A stretch of DNA of 64,000 nucleotides from an uncultured Aquimarina sp. (GTDB taxonomy: Bacteria; Bacteroidota; Bacteroidia; Flavobacteriales; Flavobacteriaceae), in NCBI GenBank assembly GCA_947499005.1, contig CANMML010000011.1, positions 62,001-126,000 on the forward strand. Reading direction: 5' to 3'. Of this stretch, positions 1 to 10,195 are shown one piece after another. How positions within the stretch are numbered: the stretch's first letter is position 1; each line of letters begins with the position of its first letter. The position numbers were made by a program, and so were the translations under genes. The notes beneath the pieces were generated by a model that saw only the letters and a list, made by a program, of their open reading frames with translations, ran no database searches and was not told the DNA's origin.

Positions 1-2407
1 TGAGATGGTTATAGGTTATATTGGAGATTTCTTTGTTTTTATCTTCCGCCATATTACCATTATTGTCATACGTATAATCATCTCCAGAGGTATTACCATC
101 TTTAAAACCAAAGAGAGCGTTCCCGTCATTAGCTTCAGTTACTTTTCGCAATTGATTGCCATTATAGACGTATAATAATTTATCCATTACTCCAAAAGCA
201 TTGGCATCATCATTGATAGCGCCACGGCGTTCTAAGCTGGTAATATTTCCCATTTTGTCATAAGCAACAGAAGACAGGTCGTAACGATTGTTAATGCCTC
301 CCAATGCCCCAGTAATACGATTTAATTTATCAAATTGATATTTGTAATTTCTTAAAACATTATCATTTTTGGTTTTCCAATGTGTTTCACTGATGTTACC
401 ATTAAACAAAGGCGTACTTCCAGAAAGGTCAGTAGTATTATAGTTGATCTTAAATGCAAATAAATCGTTTTCTAGGTTAGAAGGGTCATTGATTCCTTTA
501 GACCAACCTCGTACATTGTAACTAAAGTCTATAGTTTGTAGAGGTTGTACGATGGTGTTCCCTACTTTTTTGCTTTCTAGTTGTCCTAATTCATCATAGG
601 TATTATGAGTGATAAGTTCTCCAGTTTCCCCTTGATTGAAGATGGAAGCTCTTAATGTTTTTCCAGAAGCAGCTTTAAAGTGAAATCCATTAGTCAAACG
701 TATTTGATGATTGGCTTGTATATGTTCTGTACTGGTAATAGTTGTATTTCGAGTTTCATTATCTTCATGTGGACTAGGTATTAGATTCCCACAGTTTTCA
801 TTAAGGGTATTATCTCCTATACATTGATGTTGATCTATCAATCTCCCTATGTGGTCATATCTAAATACATCTTGTGTAACTACAGTAGGGTTAGCATCTT
901 TAGTATGTTCGTGTCTTGTTTTTAAAACCCTTCCATTAAAATAATCGTACTTGGTTTTTACAATATCTACAGTCTTTAGGAAGTTATTTTTGCTATAGAT
1001 GTAAATAGGTCTTGCTTTTAGATCGTAATATGTAATGGTATAAATCCAATCATTCGTGTCCAGTACCCTTACCATAGTCCCTGTAGAAAGACTTTTGATC
1101 TTTGTTCCTGTAGCTACTGCTTGTTCAAATACTGTAGTTGGTGTAGTATGTGCAGTGGTCTCAAAATTATAACTATCGTAATAATTGACCGTATGCAATT
1201 CGATACTATTCGTATTTGGGTAAGCATTATTAGAATAATTAACAGCAATATTATCTATACTTATTGAGCTTACCAATGATTCTTCAAACATAGGGTTAGA
1301 AGTGTCTTTAGCATCTACTCTAATATTTGCTATAGTTTCAGTCGTATTCCAAAGCCCTGTATAAGCTACGCGTCCAAAAACATCGTATTTAGTATATACC
1401 CAAGGTTGATCACTTTGTTTCGCTAAAATAGGTTGATCTAAGGCGTTGTAAACAATATATTCAATGCCTTTTCCAGGGATTTTCTTTTCTATCATACGAT
1501 TTCTATAATCGTAGTGATATTGATAACAAAATTTATTTAAAATACCTGTGCTAATCGTAGTGGAAGCATTAACTGCTGGAGGAATGACATAGGTGAGATT
1601 TCCAAAATTGTCATATACATAATAAGTGTCATGTGGCTCAATGGTACCGTCCACTTCATTAAAGGTTCGTGTTAAAATAACTCTACCTTGTAAGTCTGTA
1701 AATTCCTTTACAGTATGTGTATCTCCATCACTTGTTGTCCAATTTTCGTCTTTGGTAGTATTTTTATACAGTGTATTTACTGAATAAACCCCGTTTTTAA
1801 CTAATGAAGGAACTCTATCACTATTTAGTGAAACATCGAAACGAATTACATTATCGCTCGAGGTATTAAAAGCATAATCAAATTTAATAGTATGATCACT
1901 CCCTATTTTCCAATCGTCACCAGGTGCTGCTGTTTCTAATACCCGCCCCATAGGTGAGGCTTCAAGTATTTGTTCTGAATATGGATTGATCTCTGAAGTG
2001 GTAGTTTGAGAAAAATCAGTAGGGTATTTGGTTTTATAAAATTGCTTGGTGTCTGTTTTTAGACTGTTTGGGTTTCTATAACTACCTACATTGGTGTTGT
2101 CCGATTTAAAAGGTAAATATGTTTTAGTTTGCCTTCCAAAATCATCGTATTCTATATGAGTTACCAAATCTTTTTGATAAGGTGATGCTTTAATGGCAAT
2201 CTGTTGTTTGGGTCTTCCCAAGCCATCGAAATAAGTAACACTTTCTAGGACATCAGCATTGGATTCTGGTGTTCCTGTTTTTTGGTATACTTTAGTATAA
2301 GTATAGTTTTCGTCATTATCCAAAGCGGGAGCTTGATAATCATCTTGTGCATATAGGCTCATTACGCTGAACCATGATAGCATTAAAAAAATAATGGAAT
2401 TTTTCAT
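1..2407 (-). CDS. RHS/YD-repeat secreted protein, 3' end beyond window
   Basis: Open frame of about 802 codons starting with ATG at 2407 and running off the left edge, so the C-terminal part is not visible. Residues 1-20 look like a Sec signal peptide ending in SLYAQ. Near residues 55-75 is the segment VTYFDGLGRPKQ, typical of the DUF6443 N-terminal domain of Bacteroidota RHS proteins, followed by many YD-type motifs (for example YDDFGRQTK, YDNFGNLTY, YDKMGNITS). Proteins of this kind are large secreted or surface beta-cage proteins whose C-terminus often carries a variable toxin; that part is off-window, so no toxin role can be claimed. It lies 3 nt downstream of a second RHS-like gene on the same strand, so the two are probably co-transcribed. 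Confidence 0.85.
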   Translation of the reverse strand, partial: MKNSIIFLMLSWFSVMSLYAQDDYQAPALDNDENYTYTKVYQKTGTPESNADVLESVTYFDGLGRPKQQIAIKASPYQKDLVTHIEYDDFGRQTKTYLPFKSDNTNVGSYRNPNSLKTDTKQFYKTKYPTDFSQTTTSEINPYSEQILEASPMGRVLETAAPGDDWKIGSDHTIKFDYAFNTSSDNVIRFDVSLNSDRVPSLVKNGVYSVNTLYKNTTKDENWTTSDGDTHTVKEFTDLQGRVILTRTFNEVDGTIEPHDTYYVYDNFGNLTYVIPPAVNASTTISTGILNKFCYQYHYDYRNRMIEKKIPGKGIEYIVYNALDQPILAKQSDQPWVYTKYDVFGRVAYTGLWNTTETIANIRVDAKDTSNPMFEESLVSSISIDNIAVNYSNNAYPNTNSIELHTVNYYDSYNFETTAHTTPTTVFEQAVATGTKIKSLSTGTMVRVLDTNDWIYTITYYDLKARPIYIYSKNNFLKTVDIVKTKYDYFNGRVLKTRHEHTKDANPTVVTQDVFRYDHIGRLIDQHQCIGDNTLNENCGNLIPSPHEDNETRNTTITSTEHIQANHQIRLTNGFHFKAASGKTLRASIFNQGETGELITHNTYDELGQLESKKVGNTIVQPLQTIDFSYNVRGWSKGINDPSNLENDLFAFKINYNTTDLSGSTPLFNGNISETHWKTKNDNVLRNYKYQFDKLNRITGALGGINNRYDLSSVAYDKMGNITSLERRGAINDDANAFGVMDKLLYVYNGNQLRKVTEANDGNALFGFKDGNTSGDDYTYDNNGNMAEDKNKEISNITYNHL

Positions 2408-2410
2408 GGT

Positions 2411-5400
2411 TTAGTTTTGATTTTTGTAATGGTATATATTTTCAGAAACAACGTTACCTTCATTGTTTCTTATTTGATGTAGTCTATTATGCACATCATA
2501 AGTATATGATGTCTTGTAACCTCTTGGATCTTTCATTGTAGTCATACCAATCAAAGGATCATACATGTAGGTGGTTATCATCGATTTGTTAAATGCACTA
2601 TGGTTTCTGATTTCTTCTAGCTTATCTCTTAGAGAAGCTTCCGCGGTAGCATTCTCCAAATCATTAGAATAATTTATCGCCTGATTGAATAATCCGTTTG
2701 GACCTTTAATATTATCTGATAAGGTACTATAGGAGGCGTTTTCAATTTTTGCAATTAAATGCTCTCCCTTATACCCCCAAAGATAAATTGCATGAATACC
2801 GTTTTCGCGTTTTAACTCACGTGGGTTTCCATAATGATCATATAAGATGTATTCTACTTGCTTTTCTAAGGAAGTATCACCTGTGGCATTACTAATACTA
2901 CTAATCAGTGTTATTAATTGACCTTCATTTGCTGTAGTATTATTACTTAATAAAGTAGTATCACTTTGGTTTTCTGGACCAAAGACTGTAAAATGATTTC
3001 TTTCAACAGAAGAACTATTACTGTAGGTTGTTTGAGTTTGTACGGGAGTGGCGGGTTGGTATTCTTCACCTATAATAGTAATACCATTTACAATTCTAGC
3101 CCCCTTTAAGCGTTCAATAGCATCGAATTCGGCTTGGGTAAGAGGCCCTCCTAAAGGAATTGAATTAATGGTCTCAATATCATCGGGGTAATGGACCACT
3201 GTTTCTACGGTATCTCCTTTGCTAGTTGTTACTGTAGTCTTAGTAGGTTGGTAGCTTTTATTATTTGCATATTCATAAGAAGTACTTGTTACAATAGCCT
3301 CTTGTCCTTCAAGATCGTAAAATGTTTCTTGACTATGATCCATATACCACCACTCACTACGGATTTTATAGTCTGTAAATTTGACCATTTTCACGAAATT
3401 ATTTGCATCACCTGCCCATGTGAAGTCATTGTGATTGGGCATATCTTTTCCTCCTTGTCTCATATTGATACCATATACGAAAGGGACTTCGGGGTCTTTT
3501 TTATAATGGTTAACCTGTTCGTATACAAGCTCATTTTGAGTATTAAAACTTTGTTGATTTTTCAGTTGTCCATTGTCATAATGTTTGTTATTGGGCGTAT
3601 TTGTAGGGTTACCTGCTAAGGTTTCTAATTCATTTTTATAATAATAAACGGTCTTACCTAACGTATTGTTTTCCGGATCTATCTTTGTCTCAGTTACATG
3701 ATCGTAACCTATAGATTGTCCGTTAGCAGAAGATGCCATTGGCGTCAAAGGTCTAGGGAAAGAAAAAATCTTTTCAACAGAATTGTGTATTTGATCATTA
3801 AAAGAAGGACTTATCCATACATGCGAATGTTCGTAATTATAGTTTACGGGAGCTAATAATTTTCCTGATGACATAGTGAGTAGACGATTACCATCGACAC
3901 TTTCATCTTCATATTCTCCAGTATAATCGTAAGTCGTTTTAGATACGAGTGTATCATCCGAATCAAAATTAGAAATCGAAGCTACTCTAATTCCCCCTCC
4001 TTTATTAAAACGATTGTCTTCAAGAATAGGATCTAATGCTTTAACTCGAAAATAGGCATTATGTGATGGTTGATTATCTGGGTTTTCTATTTGATAATAA
4101 TATGTGCCCGGAGGTAGTTTTATCGCTTTTTTAGGGTGATATTTATAGTCTTTTGTACCATTAGTATTAATATTAGAAGTAAATCTTCCATATGCATCTA
4201 CGGCATTCGGACTTTGATTTAACAATGCGTTGTTAAACTCTATTGAAAAGAGAGGTTGCATATTCTCATTTTTCAATGTGCCTCTAATATCAAATTGAAA
4301 GTTTTGATTAAATAAGTCATATATTGAATAATAATTGATCTCTCCGGTTGACTTATAATGAGGAATTAACTTGCATCGTAATTCAAAATCTAGAACTACC
4401 ACCGAATGACGAGTTAAGACAAAAGAGCGCGTTAAATTATCGGGTTTTCTTTCATCTCCAGCCCATATAGGTGCGGGGTTTATACTTTGTAATTTATAAA
4501 GTTGCTTGGTTACTGTAGAACATGGTGCTTCTTGACACTTATTATTCAAATTATTGTGTAGCGGAATAAGTTCTGCTCCATCCCCTTCAAGATAAACAGT
4601 CATATAGTTTTCATAGCTGTTTCTATAATCATTGGATTCAAACTCGAATGCTGTAGATCCACCTGTTGGATAAATTATTTTATTTAATGTATAGAGTTTA
4701 CTTCGATCTGCATCAGTTTGATGTGTAACTTCAGTAAAATCTTCTTCTCTGTGTGTGGTAATATCCCTTAATAAGTTATCTCGTGTATCAATGTCGTTTC
4801 TTCTAATATGTACATTTCCAACAGCATCTACAGATTCAGCACTTTCTACTATGTTAGAAATGTCACCAGAAACTTCATCATCTGGTGGAGGCGAGTTGGG
4901 GTAGCCCCAAGAATCAAATTCATGGGTGTCTTTATAATATCTACTTCCTGCAGTATAATAATCAAATTGGTAAGGTGCTTTATAAACAATAGTACTATTT
5001 ACTTTGTTATATTCTTCGATACTCTCAAGAATAAGTTTGCTATGTCTGTGAGAATTGATATGTGCAATAAAGTTATTTGTATATCCATAGTTGAATTTGA
5101 CTCCTTTGATTAATCTGTTTTTCTTGTCATAAATTTCTATAGAGGCTAATCTTTCAGCATCACCATTTAAATCCGAGCGAGCTTCTCTGTTGAATACTAC
5201 ACGGTGTTCATCAGAAGAAATTTCTTGTAAATATATTGGAAAACTATCGCTCCATGAATTACTTGCTATAAGTCTGGGGTTTCCAGGAAAGATATTTGCA
5301 GCCGTATAGCTCTGGCAAATATCACTTGTATCAGACCCTTGTATAGAACAATTATTTGGGATAGGTATAATTTTTCTTGCGTTATCGTATAAAGTATGTC

Positions 5401-6289
5401 CTGTAGGGATGCTGTAGGTTGCATTTGTTTTATGAACACTTTCTACTGGAGCTCCGTAATCAGTATAATATTCAAAAGAAATTTCTTTGTTGGTATTGGA
5501 AATAATAGAAGTTAAATGCCAAGCACCTATATGACGATCATGTGCGGTGATGTAATCCCCTTCTGGATTTGTGGGTATATTTTGATTAGAGGTTCTAATT
5601 TGCTCTTTTTTGAAGAAATTGTATTTGTTGCCATCTAAACCTCGGGCAATAAAACCTTCTTCGACATTTACATCATTAAAATCTCGAGAATCATCGGTTA
5701 AATTAGTTTCAAATAAAAGACCATCCCCTCTTTTAGTAGGTACTCCATATGGGAAATTGTCAAAAATAATTTCACCCGCATATCCCGTAAAATTATAAAA
5801 GTATAAGTCTGGGTGGAAATCTCTGTCATATACATGAAAGTCTGGTGCATACTGGCTTACTTGAGCACTTGTAAAGCCTGTGTTATTCTTATTGTCTTCT
5901 GTAAGTGGTATAATATCAGGACTAAAAAAATAAGTAGAACGATCAGTTTTCCTACCCATGAAATCATCATAGCCTCTTATTTGTCTACTTATACTACCAC
6001 CTGCATTGAGAGACCACCCAAGACCGACCCAGCTCGCTTCTTGATCGGTTTTAATACCCGAAGCGTGATAACTTAAAGTAATTGGGACTTCAATACCTCC
6101 AGATACAATAGTATATAAAGGAATAGAAATATTTGGTACTCCCGTATAGTGACCTACAGGATAATTTCCATATTTCTGCATTTCAGTTGTAGTAGGAGAA
6201 AGTGGAGTCAAATTCTCAAAAGCTGCATGTTGTGCATTTAATGTAGAAGCTAATACAAGAAAACAGAGGGTGGTTAGAAAATGTTTCAT
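2411..6289 (-). CDS. Large secreted RHS-like protein, partner of the downstream RHS gene
   Basis: 1292 aa with an N-terminal signal peptide (MKHFLTTLCFLVLASTLNAQ). The first third contains the SIPLYTI...LSYHASGIK...GLGWSLNAGG segment, common at the start of Bacteroidota proteins annotated as RHS-associated or SpvB-like. The last 60 residues contain clear YD-type motifs (MYDPLIGMTTMKDPRGYKTSYTY is split by the motif boundary; then YDVHNRLHQI). There is no RHS core or toxin-like C-terminus: the protein ends shortly after the YD motifs. The stop is 3 nt before the start of the next RHS gene, so the pair probably makes two parts of one surface system. Inference: the protein is exported, possibly by type IX secretion, but no C-terminal sorting domain is evident. 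Confidence 0.8.
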   Translation of the reverse strand: MKHFLTTLCFLVLASTLNAQHAAFENLTPLSPTTTEMQKYGNYPVGHYTGVPNISIPLYTIVSGGIEVPITLSYHASGIKTDQEASWVGLGWSLNAGGSISRQIRGYDDFMGRKTDRSTYFFSPDIIPLTEDNKNNTGFTSAQVSQYAPDFHVYDRDFHPDLYFYNFTGYAGEIIFDNFPYGVPTKRGDGLLFETNLTDDSRDFNDVNVEEGFIARGLDGNKYNFFKKEQIRTSNQNIPTNPEGDYITAHDRHIGAWHLTSIISNTNKEISFEYYTDYGAPVESVHKTNATYSIPTGHTLYDNARKIIPIPNNCSIQGSDTSDICQSYTAANIFPGNPRLIASNSWSDSFPIYLQEISSDEHRVVFNREARSDLNGDAERLASIEIYDKKNRLIKGVKFNYGYTNNFIAHINSHRHSKLILESIEEYNKVNSTIVYKAPYQFDYYTAGSRYYKDTHEFDSWGYPNSPPPDDEVSGDISNIVESAESVDAVGNVHIRRNDIDTRDNLLRDITTHREEDFTEVTHQTDADRSKLYTLNKIIYPTGGSTAFEFESNDYRNSYENYMTVYLEGDGAELIPLHNNLNNKCQEAPCSTVTKQLYKLQSINPAPIWAGDERKPDNLTRSFVLTRHSVVVLDFELRCKLIPHYKSTGEINYYSIYDLFNQNFQFDIRGTLKNENMQPLFSIEFNNALLNQSPNAVDAYGRFTSNINTNGTKDYKYHPKKAIKLPPGTYYYQIENPDNQPSHNAYFRVKALDPILEDNRFNKGGGIRVASISNFDSDDTLVSKTTYDYTGEYEDESVDGNRLLTMSSGKLLAPVNYNYEHSHVWISPSFNDQIHNSVEKIFSFPRPLTPMASSANGQSIGYDHVTETKIDPENNTLGKTVYYYKNELETLAGNPTNTPNNKHYDNGQLKNQQSFNTQNELVYEQVNHYKKDPEVPFVYGINMRQGGKDMPNHNDFTWAGDANNFVKMVKFTDYKIRSEWWYMDHSQETFYDLEGQEAIVTSTSYEYANNKSYQPTKTTVTTSKGDTVETVVHYPDDIETINSIPLGGPLTQAEFDAIERLKGARIVNGITIIGEEYQPATPVQTQTTYSNSSSVERNHFTVFGPENQSDTTLLSNNTTANEGQLITLISSISNATGDTSLEKQVEYILYDHYGNPRELKRENGIHAIYLWGYKGEHLIAKIENASYSTLSDNIKGPNGLFNQAINYSNDLENATAEASLRDKLEEIRNHSAFNKSMITTYMYDPLIGMTTMKDPRGYKTSYTYDVHNRLHQIRNNEGNVVSENIYHYKNQN

Positions 6290-6476
6290 AGTTACTTAAA
6301 AAATATAGAAAGCAATATTACGTATAAGCGATTAGTTATGGAAATATAGTTACTTAAAATCGATGAAAGACATAAAAGAAAAGAATGTAACGTTTTTTGT
6401 AAAGCTAATTTTTAAGAAGTAGAGTGTTTTAATTCCATTTGTAAATAGATAACATCATGTCATGTGTTGTGAAACT

Positions 6477-7490
6477 TTAATTTTTTGAACCATATTTTCT
6501 TAAAATAGTCTTCTCCACAATTTTTCCCTGAGGAGTAAAGGTGGTTTTCTTTTTTTGAAGGCTTTTATGATTTAAATGCCATTTCCATAAGAAGCCACCA
6601 GCAAACCATTTTTCATTCCAAAAGGAGTTGTAGAAAGCAAGGTAGGAAGTCTCCTGATTTTCTTCAGAAATAATACTAGAATCACTAGCCCAAGGAGTTT
6701 TAGTGTTAAATAAACAACTTTGATATCCATATTCCGTAAAAATAATGGGAGTTGAATAGCATTCAGAGAATTCTTTTAGTTGTCTTTTCCATGGTTGCCA
6801 ATTTCTTTCTAAATCTTTAAGAGCAGGATTTTTTTCGTCACTTAAAGGAAAATAACCATCAATTCCTATATAATCCAATTCATTCCAGAATTCAACATTT
6901 TCATAGTTATCCCAATTCGCAGCATAGGTTAATTTTCCAGAATATAGATCGCGAATTTCATGAATCAGTCGATGCCAAAATTGAGGTCTTTGGCGGACTA
7001 TTTGTCTTAGTTCGGTACCAATACAAAGAAGGGGAACTTGATGTTTTTCGGCGATGGTAGCAAAATGGATGATATACTTAGCGTAGTTTGCTTCCCAAGC
7101 TAACCAATCTTCTTCTTTTTCTAAGACGAAATCACCTCCCCAACCTTGACCACCAACCCAAATGTGAGGTTTTAGCATGATCTTTAAATCGAGAGCTTTG
7201 GCTTGTTCTATTAGGGTAATCGTACCTTGGGAAGTCTCTCCCCACCATTGAAAATTAGAATCGAATTTCACCCAAGCTTCATTAGGTTTCATGAACCCAT
7301 AAGGGATAATGCTAACCCAATCGGCAGCAATACGTTTAACGGTCGCTAAGTCTTTTTTTGAGGTAGGTGATGGCGGGGAAACAAGATTAACTCCATTGAT
7401 TTTCTGTTGTCCCAATACAGGAGTTAACATCAATAAAAAAGCACCTGTTGTATAAACAAGTGCTTTCAAATATTTAGAATCGTATTTCAT
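6477..7490 (-). CDS. Secreted glycoside hydrolase, GH113-like TIM barrel
   Basis: 337 aa with a signal sequence or anchor (hydrophobic residues about 9-27, ending VLGQQ). The protein resembles GH113 (beta-mannanase-type) TIM barrels: KPHIWVGGQGWGG near 107-119, the acid/base motif IGTELRQ with Glu160, the YIGIDGYFPL strand near 207-216, and the nucleophile motif FTEYGYQS with Glu253. It would hydrolyse a mannan-like or other beta-linked glycan in the periplasm or outside the cell; the substrate is inferred from the family only. Its start overlaps the aroB stop (TAATG), so it is translationally coupled to aroB, an odd pairing with no obvious functional link. Confidence 0.8.
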   Translation of the reverse strand: MKYDSKYLKALVYTTGAFLLMLTPVLGQQKINGVNLVSPPSPTSKKDLATVKRIAADWVSIIPYGFMKPNEAWVKFDSNFQWWGETSQGTITLIEQAKALDLKIMLKPHIWVGGQGWGGDFVLEKEEDWLAWEANYAKYIIHFATIAEKHQVPLLCIGTELRQIVRQRPQFWHRLIHEIRDLYSGKLTYAANWDNYENVEFWNELDYIGIDGYFPLSDEKNPALKDLERNWQPWKRQLKEFSECYSTPIIFTEYGYQSCLFNTKTPWASDSSIISEENQETSYLAFYNSFWNEKWFAGGFLWKWHLNHKSLQKKKTTFTPQGKIVEKTILRKYGSKN

Positions 7491-8563
7491 TAAAGATCAT
7501 TATAAAAATCTAGAGAAGCGATTAATAAATCTTCTGGAGCTTCACAGTTAAATTTAGCTTCTCCTATTTCATTTAAAAGTACAAAAAGTACTTTTCCTCC
7601 GACATTCTTTTTGTCAAAAATTAACAAATCAATGATCGGTTTGTAGTCTTCTTTAGGAATGGATATTTTAGGATAAATACTAGAAAATACTTCACAAATG
7701 TTTTTAAGTTCGGCATCTTTCAGTCCCAATAGCTCCTTTGCTAAGTAAGCTTCTGTAATCATACCAATAGCAATGGCTTCCCCATGTAATAAAGTAGTCT
7801 TGCTTTCATCTGTTAAAAAATAAGATTCAATGGCATGCCCTAGTGTATGTCCGAAATTTAAAAACTTACGAATATTTTGTTCTGTAGGATCAACGAGTAC
7901 AATCTCATTTTTAATCACTACAGATTCGTGTATCAAGCTATTTAAATCCTCTGTGGTTAAATCATCGATTTTAGAAAGGCGATTCCAATAATCTTTATCC
8001 TTGATCAATCCATGTTTTAGCATTTCTGCAAAACCACTACGCAATTCATTGAATGGTAGTGTTTTTAAGAAATTAGGGTCTACAAGAACCATTTCAGATT
8101 CACTAATAACCCCAACCATATTTTTTAAGCTGCCTAAATCTACTCCTGTTTTTCCGCCAACAGAAGCATCGACCATCGCGAGTAAAGTAGTTGGTACATT
8201 AATATACTTGATACCACGTTTAAAAGTACAGGCTACAAAACCACCTAAATCGGTTACGACACCACCACCAAGATTAATTAAAAGACTTTTACGATCTGCA
8301 CCCAGTTCTGAAAGTGCATGCCATACACCACTACAGGTTTCAATATTTTTATTGATTTCACCAGCATCGATTTCAATAACTTCAAAAGAAACATCGGCTG
8401 ATATTTGCCCCATAAAATAAGCTAAACAGTGGTCATGGGTATTTGTGTCTACTAGAATAAAGTAGCTACTGTGTTTCGCTGTAGTTAAATATTCATTTAA
8501 TTGATTATACACTTCAGCTTCAAAATGTACTACAGAAGCTCTTGATTTTATGGATTCCATCAT
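7490..8563 (-). CDS. aroB: 3-dehydroquinate synthase
   Basis: 357 aa, the usual AroB length. It converts DAHP to 3-dehydroquinate (second step of the shikimate pathway) in the cytoplasm, using NAD+ and a divalent metal. Visible are the NAD-binding GGGVVTDLGGF at 99-109, PTTLLAMVDASVGGKTG at 124-140, and the metal-ligand segments SGFAEMLKHG, NFGHTLGHAIE and LLHGEAIAIGM. The frame opens with two Met codons; either 8563 or 8560 could be used. The downstream glycosidase gene overlaps the stop codon. Confidence 0.96.
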   Translation of the reverse strand: MMESIKSRASVVHFEAEVYNQLNEYLTTAKHSSYFILVDTNTHDHCLAYFMGQISADVSFEVIEIDAGEINKNIETCSGVWHALSELGADRKSLLINLGGGVVTDLGGFVACTFKRGIKYINVPTTLLAMVDASVGGKTGVDLGSLKNMVGVISESEMVLVDPNFLKTLPFNELRSGFAEMLKHGLIKDKDYWNRLSKIDDLTTEDLNSLIHESVVIKNEIVLVDPTEQNIRKFLNFGHTLGHAIESYFLTDESKTTLLHGEAIAIGMITEAYLAKELLGLKDAELKNICEVFSSIYPKISIPKEDYKPIIDLLIFDKKNVGGKVLFVLLNEIGEAKFNCEAPEDLLIASLDFYNDL

Positions 8564-8688
8564 TTTTTCTTTCTATATAAAGAATACTTATTTCGGTTGG
8601 ACAAAGATAATGGACTCGAAGGGTATTTGGATTGGGTTGGTTAAAAATTATTTGAATGTCTGGAAGGAATCACTTATAATAAGAATTG

Positions 8689-8770
8689 CGTCATCCTGAA
8701 CTTGTTTCAGGATCTCATTTAGGATATAAAAATCAGTAGGATGAGATTCCTAGTCAAACAAGGAATGACG
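8689..8770. repeat. Composite palindromic intergenic repeat
   Basis: The 350-bp gap between aroB and the DUF808 gene holds an 82-bp element bounded by CGTCATcC and GgAATGACG. It is made of two hairpins: ATCCTGAA-acttg-TTTCAGGAT at 8692-8713, then ATTCC-tagtcaaaca-AGGAAT near 8746-8766. The CATCCTGAA/TTCAGGAT half resembles a palindromic repeat common in bacterial intergenic DNA. Nothing else is recognised in this gap. Confidence 0.75.
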
Positions 8771-8937
8771 AGACTTTATATAGTATTACTAATTACGGAT
8801 ATTCATAAAAACTATTAAGGGATAGATTATATTTTTCGATCTGGACTATTTTTTAAGTTCGTATCGTTAATTGCGTATATATTCTCATTGTATAAAGTAT
8901 ATTTGAAACATTGTTTCATTTATTTTTAGATTATCAT

Positions 8938-9810
8938 ATGGCTTCAGGTTTTTTTGCAGTATTAGATGACGTAGCGGTTCTGCTAGATGATGTTTCGGCA
9001 ATGGCAAAAATGGCTACTAAAAAAACAGCAGGTATTTTGGGAGACGACTTAGCTGTAAACGCAGAAAAAGCTTCGGGCTTTGCTTCTAAAAGAGAACTTC
9101 CTGTACTTTGGGCGATCTCAAAAGGTTCTTTACTTAATAAGATTATCATTTTGCCAATTGCATTTTTATTAAGTGCTTATTTTCCTATGGCGATTAATGT
9201 AATTTTAGTGTTGGGAGGATTGTTTTTAGCCTTTGAAGGCGTAGAAAAAATTATAGAATTCCTGTTTCATCCTAAACAGGAAAAAGTAGCTGCTATTGGG
9301 CAAAATTTATCGGAAGAAGAAATTCTGAAATTTGAAAAATCAAAAATAAAGTCAGCGATTTTTACCGACTTTATTCTTTCTATAGAGATTGTAATTATAG
9401 CCTTAGGTACGGTATTGGATCAACCTTTACAAAAACAAATTATCGTAGTTTCTATAGTTGCAATAATTGCTACCGTTGGGGTGTATGGGATTGTTGCCTT
9501 AATTATTAGAATGGATGAATTTGGAATGAAACTGATCAACCTAAACGAGCAAGATGATAGTTTTAGTGATAAAATAGGACGCATTTTAGTAGCTGCTTTA
9601 CCTAAGGTAATTAAAGGATTATCGGTATTAGGGACAATTGCCTTAATTACTGTAGCAGGAGGTATTTTTATGCATGCTATTCATCATGTGCCAGAATCAC
9701 TTCAACAGATTCCTTCTATTGTATTGGAAATTGTAGCAGGCCTAGTAGGTGGATTAATTGTATTTGCTTTTTATAAATTGTTTAAAAAGATATTCAAATC
9801 GAAAAAATAA
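8938..9810 (+). CDS. DUF808 family inner-membrane protein
   Basis: 290 aa from the ATG at 8938; the frame opens at an upstream TTG, but MASGFFAVLDDVAVLLDD is the conserved N-terminus of DUF808 (YedI-like) proteins. After the soluble N-terminus with AKMATKKTAGILGDDLAVNAEK there are about five hydrophobic segments (roughly residues 65-95, 138-160, 165-188, 225-250, 260-280). Function is not established for the family. Monocistronic, on the opposite strand from its neighbours. Confidence 0.85.
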   Translation: MASGFFAVLDDVAVLLDDVSAMAKMATKKTAGILGDDLAVNAEKASGFASKRELPVLWAISKGSLLNKIIILPIAFLLSAYFPMAINVILVLGGLFLAFEGVEKIIEFLFHPKQEKVAAIGQNLSEEEILKFEKSKIKSAIFTDFILSIEIVIIALGTVLDQPLQKQIIVVSIVAIIATVGVYGIVALIIRMDEFGMKLINLNEQDDSFSDKIGRILVAALPKVIKGLSVLGTIALITVAGGIFMHAIHHVPESLQQIPSIVLEIVAGLVGGLIVFAFYKLFKKIFKSKK

Positions 9811-10195
9811 AATTTGAATACACGTAAAAGGGAATAGCCAAAAAGCTTTATGTTGAAGAGGGACTGTCTAAAAGGCGTATTTCAAGTTGTTTTGCCTTGA
9901 GCATATTCAAAATAGAACTCGACTCTCATTGAGTTATTAGACTTCGACTATCGCTCAGTCTTCGTTTGGATTACTATTTTATATAGTCTCATCTTTTTAG
10001 CTATGCGATTTGCCATGACTAGTGTGCTGTCAGCAGATCAAGCAGAAAAGTTATAATATCTCTTTATCTTAAAAAATAACCGTCACACCCGAGAAGTCGG
10101 GTGTCTCCTCAAAGACAAGATAGTTTCCAGCTTTACGAGATTGAAGTACCGTTTTACTAATGAGGTTCTACAAAGAGTGTCAAGTTCTCAGTCTC
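9811..10195. other. Intergenic stretch with degenerate palindromes
   Basis: 385 bp without a credible gene. It contains a segment near 9915-9970 built of CTCGACT/CTTCGACT and CTCAGTCTTCG words resembling the TTGAGC-CAGTCGAAAG repeats found after dnaK, and a perfect hairpin at 10085-10104 (ACACCCGA-gaag-TCGGGTGT). A stretch starting GGGACTGTCTAAAAGGC near 9859 could be a decayed insertion-sequence end, but no second end is visible. Confidence 0.5.
10085..10104. repeat. Perfect 8-bp hairpin, likely dispersed repeat
   Basis: ACACCCGA and TCGGGTGT separated by GAAG form a perfect short hairpin in the gap downstream of the DUF808 gene. No T-run follows on either strand, so it is more likely an intergenic repeat unit than a terminator. 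Confidence 0.55.

Noticed and set aside
9859-9970. Insertion-sequence remnant
   Set aside because: One IS-end-like word (GGGACTGTCTAAAAGG) but no second end, target duplication or transposase fragment.
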